From the NCBI RefSeq assembly GCF_013186535.1, contig NZ_JABMCZ010000003.1:1178001-1242000 (forward strand): a DNA stretch of 64,000 nt, read 5' to 3'. The stretch is from Nocardia terpenica (GTDB lineage: Bacteria; Actinomycetota; Actinomycetes; Mycobacteriales; Mycobacteriaceae). Both the position numbers and the translations under genes were made by a program. Each line of letters opens with the position of its first letter. Within the stretch, counting starts at the first letter, position 1. The notes under the pieces were generated by a model that was not told where the DNA came from, searched no databases, and was given only the letters and a program-made list of their open reading frames with translations. This document shows, piece by piece, positions 42,256 to 50,040 of the stretch.

Positions 42256-42750
42256 TTGAGCGCAGGTACAAGTGGTAGACAGATGATCGAGGCCAGACCG
42301 CACCCGGCAGTGGTGGGGGCGGTCGAGCAGGCAGCGGCCGCGCTCGATTACGGCGGTACGCGAGCCCTGCGGGTCCTGCTGCACGCCGGGGTCAGCGCGC
42401 TGTGGCCGGCCATCAAGGCCGCGCCCGAGCGGCAGGTCCGCACCTACGAATCGACCATCGCGGCGCTGCGTCGCCGCTGGGATCGGCGGACCGGGACCGA
42501 ATGCGTGGCCGATCCGGACGTCTCGGCCGTATTCCACGATCTGGACGCCGACGTCGCCGCGTTCTTGAAGTTGTGCGCCGAGCGCTCGCACACCGAGTGG
42601 CTGGAGCCGATCGAGGCGGTCGCGGCCTACTCGGTGGCGGTGATGCAGGGGACCGTGCTGCGCTGGCTGGCCGATTGCGATGACGAGACCACGCTGGTCG
42701 TGCTGGACGACCTGGTCTCGAGCCTGTCCACCAAGGCGGTGGAGCGTTAG
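42256..42750 (+). CDS. Protein resembling a TetR ligand domain without the DNA-binding domain
   Basis: A 164-residue protein. HPAVVGAVEQAAAALDYGGTR and IKAAPERQVRTYESTIAALRRRW follow the pattern of the C-terminal half of many TetR regulators (the 'ATPERQxxTYELT' helix), and the last part (AYSVAVMQGTVLRWLADCDDE) resembles their final helices. No helix-turn-helix precedes it in frame. The start is probably TTG 42256 behind GAGGGAG; ATG 42283 is an alternative. It may be a remnant, or a ligand-sensing subunit. The family assignment is tentative. Confidence 0.55.
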   Translation: MSAGTSGRQMIEARPHPAVVGAVEQAAAALDYGGTRALRVLLHAGVSALWPAIKAAPERQVRTYESTIAALRRRWDRRTGTECVADPDVSAVFHDLDADVAAFLKLCAERSHTEWLEPIEAVAAYSVAVMQGTVLRWLADCDDETTLVVLDDLVSSLSTKAVER

Positions 42751-42780
42751 TCCTGGACGGATGACCAGGACCGTGGTTCA

Positions 42781-43968
42781 GTGGATCGTGTGACAGTCGT
42801 GTCGCCGATCGCCGGTCTGCACGCGGCCACCGCGGATCTCGATCCGCCGCTCGCCGCGCTCGACCTGGCTGCCCTGCGTGCCAATGCCGCCGACCTGGTC
42901 CGCCGTGCCCGCGGTGTGCCGATCCGGGTGGCGAGCAAATCCGTGCGCTGCCGCGCCGTGCTCGAGGAGGTCCTCGGCGCCGATCTCACCGCCGCCGGCG
43001 GCTTCGCGGGCATCATGTCCTACTCCCTGCCGGAGGCGATCTGGCTGGTGCGCCAGGGCGCGCGCGACGTGCTGCTCGGCTATCCCAGCGTGCACCGCGC
43101 GGCGCTGGCCGAGCTCGGCGGCGACGACACCCTGCGCGAGTCGATCACGCTCATGGTCGACGATGTCGCGCAGTTGGATCTGCTCGAGACCGCCGTCGGC
43201 AGCGACCGGGTGCGGCCGCGGGTGTGCCTGGACGTGGATGCGTCGCTGCGCATCGGACCGCTGCATCTGGGCGTGCGCCGGTCGCCGCTGCGCTCGCCGG
43301 AGCAGGCCGCGGAGCTGGCCCGGGTCGCGACCGAGCGTGGCTTCGAGGTGGTCGGCGTGATGACCTACGAGGCGCAGATCGCCGGTCTGCCGGACACGAA
43401 TCCCGCGGTGCGCCTGGTGAAACGGGCCTCGGCGGCGGAGATCGGCAGGCGCCGCGGGCAGGTGCTGGACGCGGTGCGGTCGGTGGTCGGCGAATTGCGG
43501 ATCGTCAATTCCGGTGGCAGCGGTTCGGTCGAGGTCAGCGTGTCCGCGCCCGAGGTCACCGAGGTCACCGCGGGCTCGGGCCTGTACGTGCCCACGCTGT
43601 TCGACGGCTACCGCTCCTTCACCCCCCGCCCCGCCCTGTTCTTCGCCCTGCCGGTGCTGCGCCGCCCCGCGCGGGGAATCGTCACCGCCTTCGCGGGCGG
43701 CTACATCGCCTCCGGCCCGGCCGGTTGGTCCCGGGTCCCGAAGCCGGTGTGGCCCACGGGGTTACAGCTGATCCGTACCGAAGGCACGGGCGAGGTACAG
43801 ACCCCACTGACCGGCGCGAAGGAACTCGAGATCGGCGACCGAGTGTGGTTCCGGCACGCCAAAGCCGGTGAATTGTGCGAGCGCTTCAACGAGCTTCACC
43901 TGGTCGACCCCGACGGCACCCGCACCACCGTGCCGACGTACCGCGGCGAGGGGCGAAACTTCGGGTAG
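42781..43968 (+). CDS. PLP-dependent fold-III amino acid deaminase/aldolase
   Basis: A 395-residue alanine-racemase-type barrel enzyme. The PLP lysine is in IRVASKSVRC; the phosphate site is LRIVNSGGSGSVE; the C-terminal domain ends with RVWFRHAKAGELCERFNELHLV, whose His and Cys resemble the metal-binding site of D-threonine aldolase and D-serine dehydratase. It probably cleaves or deaminates a D-amino acid. It begins 30 bases after the previous gene; GTG 42781 is chosen, with a second GTG three codons later. Confidence 0.82.
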   Translation: MDRVTVVSPIAGLHAATADLDPPLAALDLAALRANAADLVRRARGVPIRVASKSVRCRAVLEEVLGADLTAAGGFAGIMSYSLPEAIWLVRQGARDVLLGYPSVHRAALAELGGDDTLRESITLMVDDVAQLDLLETAVGSDRVRPRVCLDVDASLRIGPLHLGVRRSPLRSPEQAAELARVATERGFEVVGVMTYEAQIAGLPDTNPAVRLVKRASAAEIGRRRGQVLDAVRSVVGELRIVNSGGSGSVEVSVSAPEVTEVTAGSGLYVPTLFDGYRSFTPRPALFFALPVLRRPARGIVTAFAGGYIASGPAGWSRVPKPVWPTGLQLIRTEGTGEVQTPLTGAKELEIGDRVWFRHAKAGELCERFNELHLVDPDGTRTTVPTYRGEGRNFG

Positions 43969-43994
43969 CACAACCAGACTCGACGGCCCACCAT

Positions 43995-44185
43995 CGCGGC
44001 GTGCCTTCCTTCCCTTGGTCCCGGCGCACCTTCCCTTTGGTCCCCGCGTACCTTCCCTTGGTCCCGGCGCACCTTCCCTTTGGTCCCCGCGTACCTTTCT
44101 TTGGTCCCGGCGCACCTTTCCTGTGATCCCGGCATGCTTTTGGCCGGGATCTCACCGAGGATTCCGGCCAAAAGCGCGCCGGAAT
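43995..44185. repeat. 21-22 bp array plus compound double hairpin element (site 12)
   Basis: About six units alternate between CCCGGCGCACCTTCCCTTTGG and CCCCGCGTACCTTCCCTTGG. They end in GATCCCGGC-ATGCTTTTG-GCCGGGATC (44125-44151), a TCTCACCGAGG spacer and ATTCCGGC-CAAAAGCGC-GCCGGAAT (44161-44185). The double element is nearly identical to the one inside dhaM. The last element shares bases with the stop codon of the large minus-strand gene. Confidence 0.92.
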
Positions 44186-47100
44186 CACGAGGTGGGGGAG
44201 CTGCCCGCCAACTCCAGGAATGCCGCGAGATCGCTGAGTTGCTGGGCGTTTTCGGGCAGATACTCGGTCAGCAGGGGCGAGTGTACGACCAGCGCCGTCC
44301 ACATGGCCCGCGAGACCGCCGTGGTCAGCCAGTGCCGGGACAGCAGGGCGTCGATGCCGTGCGGGGCGTCGGCGGGGACGGAGGTGGCCAGCGAGACCAG
44401 GACCACCGCCGCCTCGCGGCCCTGCATGCGCTCGGCGGTGCCGACCACGACATCGTCGATTCGCGCCCGCGACAACAGGGTTCGGATGCGCGCCACCTGC
44501 GCGTGATACGGCGTCACCACGAGAATGTCGTGCGGGTGCAGCCGCCGCGTGACCGCGCCCTGCCGCCACGACAGGCCCAGCAGCGCCCGCACCCGGCGCA
44601 CGATCTCGCGGGCCTCCTCCGCGGATTCGGTGCGGTTGCCGTGATGTTCGACGGGGATCATCCGCACGCCCGGCGGGATGCCCTCGAGATCGCGTGCGAG
44701 CGTGACGGTTTCGGTCGACCGCAGCCGATTGTCGTAGCGCAGCCGCGACACCGGCCCGCACAGCTGCGGATGCATCCGCCAGGTGCGGTCCAGGAAGTAC
44801 CCGAATTCCCGTGGCAGCGTGGGCGCGTCGCCGACCAGTCGGCCCAGCACCGATTCGTGCACCGGCTCCGGATGCGCCCCGCAGCCCGGCAGCGGCGCGG
44901 GATCGCCGAGCAGCAGCAGATTGCGCGCGCTGCCCGCCGCCGCCACCGCATCGGCCAGCGCCAGGTGCCCGGCGTCGGCGATCACCAGCAGGTCCAGGCT
45001 GCCCGCCGCGATCCGCTCGGCGTCCGCGAAATCCCCCGGCACACCGCCGATCACGCAGCCGTTGACCGCATTGTCGAGGAAGCGCGGATAGCGGGCGGGA
45101 TCGATGGCCAGCCATTCCGGCGCGACCGCGCGCACCTCGGACTTGGCCACCAGCTCCGGCAGCACACCCACCCGCACCACCGCGTCGAGCACCTCCTCGA
45201 CCGCCGCGTGCAGCTGCGCGACCACGCCCACCCGCCACCGGTAGCGGGTCACCAGCCGCTCGATCACCCGGGCGCTGGCGTCGTTCTTGCCGGTACCGGA
45301 CGGACCCTGCACCGCGACATAGGAATTGTCCAGATCGAGTACCGCGGCGGTGACGGCGGCGGCGTGGTCGCCGAACACCTCGGGCAGCGCCGCGGCGGAG
45401 CGCAGCCGCGGCGGGCGGCGGCAGAGCAGATCGAACACTGCCGTCCCGGGAATCTCCGGCAGGCTCACCAGCAGCTGATGCGCCGCGAATTCTAGTGCGG
45501 CCGAGACGTTCTCGTCGTCGTCGGGCGGGCCCGGCACGATCGCGACCGGCAGTTCGTCGTAGGGGGCGCAGCCGTCGGGCAGCAGCTCCTGCACCCGCAC
45601 GGTGTCGTCGAAATTGTCGTCCTGCGAACAGCCGAGGATGGTGGCGCGCGCGACGGCCCGGCGGCCCGGCGCGGCGACCATGCCCGGCACCGGTCGGTCG
45701 TAGAGGGTGAGCACGGGGGTGCCCGGCGGCGGCGCGCCGCCGGTGCCGAGCCGCCCGGTCAGCTTGAGGTAGCGGCGCATCGGGCCCTCGCCCGGGCTGT
45801 GCCACTTGGTGTCCACGGTGCCCCAGTCGGCGACCAGAACGCCCGGGGTGTCGGCCCATTCGGTGATCGGCCGGTGCAGGCGGTCGGTGTGCGCCCAGTA
45901 CAGCGGGCGGCGTTCGCGCCGGTGATAGCCGAGGACGGCGCCGGTCTGCGCGGCGGCCTCCCGCGCGGCGGTGCGGAGATCGCCGGAAAGCTCTCGGTCG
46001 TAGGCGAATTCGCGCAGCGCGGCCTCGACGGCCGACGGGGATTCCGGGGCGATGTCGCGCGCGGCCGGTGCCGGGCGCACCCGGTGCTCGGCCGCCAGCG
46101 CCCGCAGCCGGTCGCGCAGGCGCAGCGTGTGCGCGCAATCCGCCTCCAGCGCATCGTCTTCGGCGCCCGGCCCGGTGCCGAGCACGGTCACCAGTTCGGT
46201 GAGGCCGTAGGACCGTTCGCCGATCATCACCGCCGAGCGCACGATCGGGTACAGGTCGACCAGCGCGCCGATCAGGTCGTCGGCGATGTCGTCGTCGGCG
46301 CCGCACTGGGCGCACAGCTGGGCCAGCAGTTCCCGGGTGGGTGCGCGGTAGTGGTAGATGCGCAGGTCCGGGTGTCGCTCCTGGCGGTCCACGAGGTATT
46401 CCAGCAGCGCGGCCGGATCGCGGTGAATATCGAAGGCGTGGAACAGGATCGCCGGATCGTCGGCGTCGTCGCAGGGATGCGCGGGCGGCACGCCGACGCC
46501 GACCACATCGACCGGGGTGCCGCCGGTCGCCAGGAAGACGTCCCCGGAGGAGGGGGCGGGCAGCGCCCCGAGCGCGGCGGCGTCGGTCACGACATACACC
46601 GGCTCGCCGGTGCGCTCGCGGTGCAGCTGTAACTCGGCCTGCCGCCGCAGCACCGAGAACACATGCGCCGCAACGCCGGTCACCGCGGCGTCGGCCTTGG
46701 CCAACCGGTCCACGGTGGTGATCCCGGCGTCGCGCAGCTGTGCCCGCACCGCCGGGCGCATGCCCGCGACCAGCCGCAGATCGCGTCCCACCGTCAGTTC
46801 CGCCGTGCAGGTCGCGCACCGCCCACACGCCAGATAGCGCCGATCACCCCACTGCACCGGCAGCAGTTCGTCCTGCTTGGCCTCGAGCACGGCCGCCACC
46901 CGCCGCCGCCGCGCCGCCTGCACGACGGCCGCGTCGCCCAGCTCGAACTCCTCGGCGCCGTCGGGCCGCCAGATCAGGACCCGGTCGTCGACTCGAATCC
47001 CATTGCGCCGCAGGATATCCGCACATGCGGCCAGCTCGATCAACGTCGCGATGGGCGCGCTCTCGGCGTCGACCGCGCACAGGGTGTAGCCGCCTTCGTC

Positions 47101-47829
47101 CCGCGACGCTCGCCCGTCGGCCGCCCGCGACCCGACTCCGCTCGGCGAATCGCTGTCCGCCGCGTGCCCGATGACCTCCGCCGGATCGGTTGCGTCGGCG
47201 GTGATCATGGTCTCGTCCGGCTCGGTCGCCGCCGGGTCCGCGGTGATCGTCTCCTCGGCGGCCGCCGGTCGATCGACGTGCTGCCGGGGAGCATTGGCGG
47301 CGAGGACGGCGGTGCGGGTGAGGGCGTCGACGGAGGCGCGCAGGGCGTCGCCGTCGATAATGCCGGAGACGGGGGAGGGGGATGCCGTTGCCGGATCGGC
47401 CCCGGAACTTGTTGCGGACCGATCGGTTCTGTTTGCGTTGCCGCCTCGCGCCAGCATGTCCGCGCGCACCACGGCCGCACACGACGCAAAGAAGCTGCCG
47501 TCGAAGACGGTCGGTGTGGCGACGGCGTCGGCTCCGCCGCGCAGGGCCGTCAGGGTCTGCTCGTGGGCGGCCGCCAAGGCCGCCACGGTCTCGGCCGGGG
47601 TACCGGAGCGAGGCGGGGCGATATCGATCGGCTCGGCGCCGAGCCGGGCGCGCAGCTCGGCCGATAGCCCCGCATCCTCGGTCCGGGACGGGGGTACGGC
47701 AGGACCACTGCCGATCGGAGCCACGAGTCCGAGTTCGGCATCGAGCGCGCGCAACAGCGCGAACTCACAGCGTGCCGCGGACACCAGATCACCGGTGCTG
47801 CACACGACACGATCACCGAACAGAATCAA
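44185..47829 (-). CDS. Giant RecB-like nuclease/SF1 helicase homologue with substituted catalytic motifs
   Basis: A 1214-residue protein with the layout I recall for the TM0106-type RecB nuclease-helicase family: N-terminal nuclease (VVCSTGDLVSAARCEFALLRAL), Cys cluster YLACGRCATC, an RNase-H-like middle domain and a C-terminal Upf1-like helicase. The scaffold is well kept, but catalytic positions are changed: nuclease CAVDAESA in place of D-T-K, middle domain FLATGGTP in place of FFDFEGDP, Walker A GPSGTGKN in place of GKT, Walker B VIADAGH in place of VDEAGQ. The start TTG 47829 has AGGAGG seven bases upstream; GTG 47862 is an alternative. The intact frame argues for a functional pseudoenzyme. 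Confidence 0.8.
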   Translation of the reverse strand: MILFGDRVVCSTGDLVSAARCEFALLRALDAELGLVAPIGSGPAVPPSRTEDAGLSAELRARLGAEPIDIAPPRSGTPAETVAALAAAHEQTLTALRGGADAVATPTVFDGSFFASCAAVVRADMLARGGNANRTDRSATSSGADPATASPSPVSGIIDGDALRASVDALTRTAVLAANAPRQHVDRPAAAEETITADPAATEPDETMITADATDPAEVIGHAADSDSPSGVGSRAADGRASRDEGGYTLCAVDAESAPIATLIELAACADILRRNGIRVDDRVLIWRPDGAEEFELGDAAVVQAARRRRVAAVLEAKQDELLPVQWGDRRYLACGRCATCTAELTVGRDLRLVAGMRPAVRAQLRDAGITTVDRLAKADAAVTGVAAHVFSVLRRQAELQLHRERTGEPVYVVTDAAALGALPAPSSGDVFLATGGTPVDVVGVGVPPAHPCDDADDPAILFHAFDIHRDPAALLEYLVDRQERHPDLRIYHYRAPTRELLAQLCAQCGADDDIADDLIGALVDLYPIVRSAVMIGERSYGLTELVTVLGTGPGAEDDALEADCAHTLRLRDRLRALAAEHRVRPAPAARDIAPESPSAVEAALREFAYDRELSGDLRTAAREAAAQTGAVLGYHRRERRPLYWAHTDRLHRPITEWADTPGVLVADWGTVDTKWHSPGEGPMRRYLKLTGRLGTGGAPPPGTPVLTLYDRPVPGMVAAPGRRAVARATILGCSQDDNFDDTVRVQELLPDGCAPYDELPVAIVPGPPDDDENVSAALEFAAHQLLVSLPEIPGTAVFDLLCRRPPRLRSAAALPEVFGDHAAAVTAAVLDLDNSYVAVQGPSGTGKNDASARVIERLVTRYRWRVGVVAQLHAAVEEVLDAVVRVGVLPELVAKSEVRAVAPEWLAIDPARYPRFLDNAVNGCVIGGVPGDFADAERIAAGSLDLLVIADAGHLALADAVAAAGSARNLLLLGDPAPLPGCGAHPEPVHESVLGRLVGDAPTLPREFGYFLDRTWRMHPQLCGPVSRLRYDNRLRSTETVTLARDLEGIPPGVRMIPVEHHGNRTESAEEAREIVRRVRALLGLSWRQGAVTRRLHPHDILVVTPYHAQVARIRTLLSRARIDDVVVGTAERMQGREAAVVLVSLATSVPADAPHGIDALLSRHWLTTAVSRAMWTALVVHSPLLTEYLPENAQQLSDLAAFLELAGSSPTS

Positions 47830-48067
47830 TCGCGGCCCTCCTGCGTCTCGGGACACCCGCACCCGGTCGGCGCATCCATGCAGCCGAGTCGCGCAACAGC
47901 GTAATCAGTCGAGGCCCGGCGGCGTGGCGTGAGGGGGGCGTGTCGTGGTTCGGTGCGAGCGTCGTCCTCGACACGCGGGTGAGGCGGGGCACACCCCCAT
48001 AACAAGGAGGGACGGTGCGACGACGGTCTCGGTAGGGTCGGCACCGACACCCGCGAAGGGAGCGACC

Positions 48068-48898
48068 GTGCAGAACGGACAACCCAGCCGTACCGCGCTG
48101 AGCGCGGCCCGCTACCGCGCGGATCATCAGGACCTGGAGGGCGGCCGCATCTTTCGCGACCCGCTGGCGCGCGCCATTGTCGGCGACACCGAACCGGGCG
48201 GCGCGACCATGCCCGAGGAGATGCGGCGGCGCATGCGCCTGTTCATCGCCGCGCGCTCGCGCTACGCCGAGGACGCCCTGGCTTACGCGGTGGCGCGCGG
48301 CACCACGCAGGCGATCGTCCTCGGCGCCGGACTGGACACCCTCGGCTACCGAAACCCGCATCCGGATCTACGGGTGTACGAGATCGACCATCCCGACACC
48401 CAGGCGTGGAAACGCCAGCGGCTGGCCGCGGCCGGTATCGCTGTTCCGGCGTCGGTCACCTACGCGCCCACCGATTTCGAGCACGGGAATCTCGACACCG
48501 CCCTGGCCGCCACCTCGTTCGATCGGTCCCGCCCGGCCTTCGTGATCTGGTTGGGTGTCTCGATCTACCTAACCCGCGCCGCCGTTGCCGAGACCCTGCA
48601 CCGAATCGGACGGCTGGCCGTGAACACCCGGGTGGTCCTCGACTACTCCGAGCCGGTATCCGATCTGAGCCCCGAGATACAGGCCGTGGTGGAGCAGCGC
48701 AAACGGCAGCTGGCCGCGATCGGGGAGAGCTGGATCAGCTATTTCACCCCTGCGGAGATGGCGGATCTGATGCACGATAACGGCTTCCGGATCGAGGAGG
48801 ACGTGCCCGGGTCCATGCTCGCGGCGCGTTACCTGAGTGTCGAGGTCGGCGTCCGGGCCGGTGGCCCCCACCTGATCCGGGCGCGCGTCCCCGCCTGA
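48068..48898 (+). CDS. SAM-dependent methyltransferase (TIGR00027/Leptospira-type family)
   Basis: A 276-residue methyltransferase of the family abundant in mycobacteria and nocardiae. Features are SRTALSAARYRADHQDLEGGRIFRDPLA at the start, the SAM motif AIVLGAGLDTLGYR, YEIDHPDTQAWKRQRL, and FVIWLGVSIYLTRAAVAETL. Members probably O-methylate lipids or carboxylates; the substrate is unknown. The start is GTG 48068 with GAAGGGAG upstream; the frame is open further upstream but without similarity. Confidence 0.88.
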   Translation: MQNGQPSRTALSAARYRADHQDLEGGRIFRDPLARAIVGDTEPGGATMPEEMRRRMRLFIAARSRYAEDALAYAVARGTTQAIVLGAGLDTLGYRNPHPDLRVYEIDHPDTQAWKRQRLAAAGIAVPASVTYAPTDFEHGNLDTALAATSFDRSRPAFVIWLGVSIYLTRAAVAETLHRIGRLAVNTRVVLDYSEPVSDLSPEIQAVVEQRKRQLAAIGESWISYFTPAEMADLMHDNGFRIEEDVPGSMLAARYLSVEVGVRAGGPHLIRARVPA

Positions 48899-48983
48899 TC
48901 TCGATCTTTCCCCGCACACGATGTTCACCGCTGCGCCGCAAGGATTAGTGATGTCCTCGCTACGGCGCTGAGAGATTAGTGGT

Positions 48984-49661
48984 ATGCCGTTTTTCGAGGG
49001 TGGCCGGGGTCGGCTGCACTACCGACGATGGCCGGTGCAGTCGCCGGGCGCGGTGGTGACGCTGCTCCCGGGTACCGGGCAGAACACCGTGCACTATCAC
49101 CGATTCGCCCGCGCGCTGACCGCCGTGGGCATCGAGACCTGGGGGCTGGACACCTCCGGACAGGGCCTGAGCGAAGGGGATCCGGACACACCGGGCACCG
49201 TCGACGAGCTCGCGGTCGACGCGCAGGCACTGATCGATCTGGTCCGTCTCGAACACATCGAACCCCCGATGTTCGTGGCCGGACACTCCCTGGGCGCGGC
49301 CACCGCCCTCATCGCCATGCCGCACTGCGCGGGCCTGATCCTCACCGGCACCCCGCGACAGATCGTCCCCCTCGTCCCCCTGCTGCCCCGCACCATGCCC
49401 GCCTTGGTCATGCACGGCAAGGACGATCGCCGCGCCCCGATCGATCCGATTCGGGACTGGACCGCGCGCCAACAATCGGTAGTGTTGTTTCGCGAATACG
49501 CCGATGCCGGGCACGATCTGCTGCACGAGCCGGTGCGAACACAGGTCACGGCCGATATCGTCGAGTGGATCCGGAACCGCGTCGCCTATCCTGTGCGACA
49601 CGGAAAGTGGGCACGAGAAAGGGGGACCGGTGCAATCACAAGAAGCCGGGGATCTGCGTAG
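48984..49661 (+). CDS. Alpha/beta hydrolase
   Basis: A 225-residue hydrolase of the serine-lipase/lysophospholipase type. The nucleophile elbow is VAGHSLGAATAL (Ser about 111), the acid residue is in HGKDDRRAPI, and the His is in YADAGHDLLHEP. The lid region is short. Its last 32 bases overlap the next gene in another frame, so translation of the two may be linked. Substrate unknown. Confidence 0.83.
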   Translation: MPFFEGGRGRLHYRRWPVQSPGAVVTLLPGTGQNTVHYHRFARALTAVGIETWGLDTSGQGLSEGDPDTPGTVDELAVDAQALIDLVRLEHIEPPMFVAGHSLGAATALIAMPHCAGLILTGTPRQIVPLVPLLPRTMPALVMHGKDDRRAPIDPIRDWTARQQSVVLFREYADAGHDLLHEPVRTQVTADIVEWIRNRVAYPVRHGKWARERGTGAITRSRGSA

Positions 49662-50040
49662 CGATGTCGCAGCCCTGTCGCAGGCGGTCGACGACGGCGA
49701 TCTGTGGATCGACGGCGTGCTCGTCACCGACGGCACACACGAACGCTGCGCCCGCCGCTACGAGGCGCTCGCCGATCAAGTCGAACAGCAGATCCGGACG
49801 CTCGCCCCGGCCGGATCGCTCCCGGGCTTCGGCGGTTTCGAGTCCGGCCAGGCGCTGCGCCGCGGGTTCGAGGGCAAGGCCACCGACGCGCTGCAGCACC
49901 TGCAGGAGTACGCCGACGCCGCCCGCCAACTCGCCCGGACACTGCGCGCCGCCGGCGCCGCCTACGCCCAGCACGACGCCGACATCGCCGCCGCCCTCGG
50001 CAAGGTCGGCGCGGACACCGTGGCGGCGGGCCATGCATAA
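49630..50040 (+). CDS. EspC-like type VII secretion substrate
   Basis: A 136-residue, mostly helical protein without a signal peptide. Two helical halves (DLRSDVAALSQAVDDGDLWID, then YEALADQVEQQIRTLAP) are followed by GFESGQALRRGFEGKATDALQHLQEYA and end with GAAYAQHDADIAAAL, which contains YxxxD (YAQHD), the type VII export signal form. This fits the EspC/T7SS-target family. The start is GTG 49630 with GGGGGA upstream. Its stop overlaps the start of the PPE-like gene by 8 bases, and an EspG gene follows. Confidence 0.72.
   Translation: MQSQEAGDLRSDVAALSQAVDDGDLWIDGVLVTDGTHERCARRYEALADQVEQQIRTLAPAGSLPGFGGFESGQALRRGFEGKATDALQHLQEYADAARQLARTLRAAGAAYAQHDADIAAALGKVGADTVAAGHA

Noticed and set aside
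1262..44185. The short hairpins as ordinary rho-independent terminators
   Set aside because: Most lie inside genes or away from gene ends, lack a U-tract and share a conserved loop sequence (GCTTTTG), which a terminator would not need. Only the lengthened copy at 21997-22033 was kept as a possible terminator.
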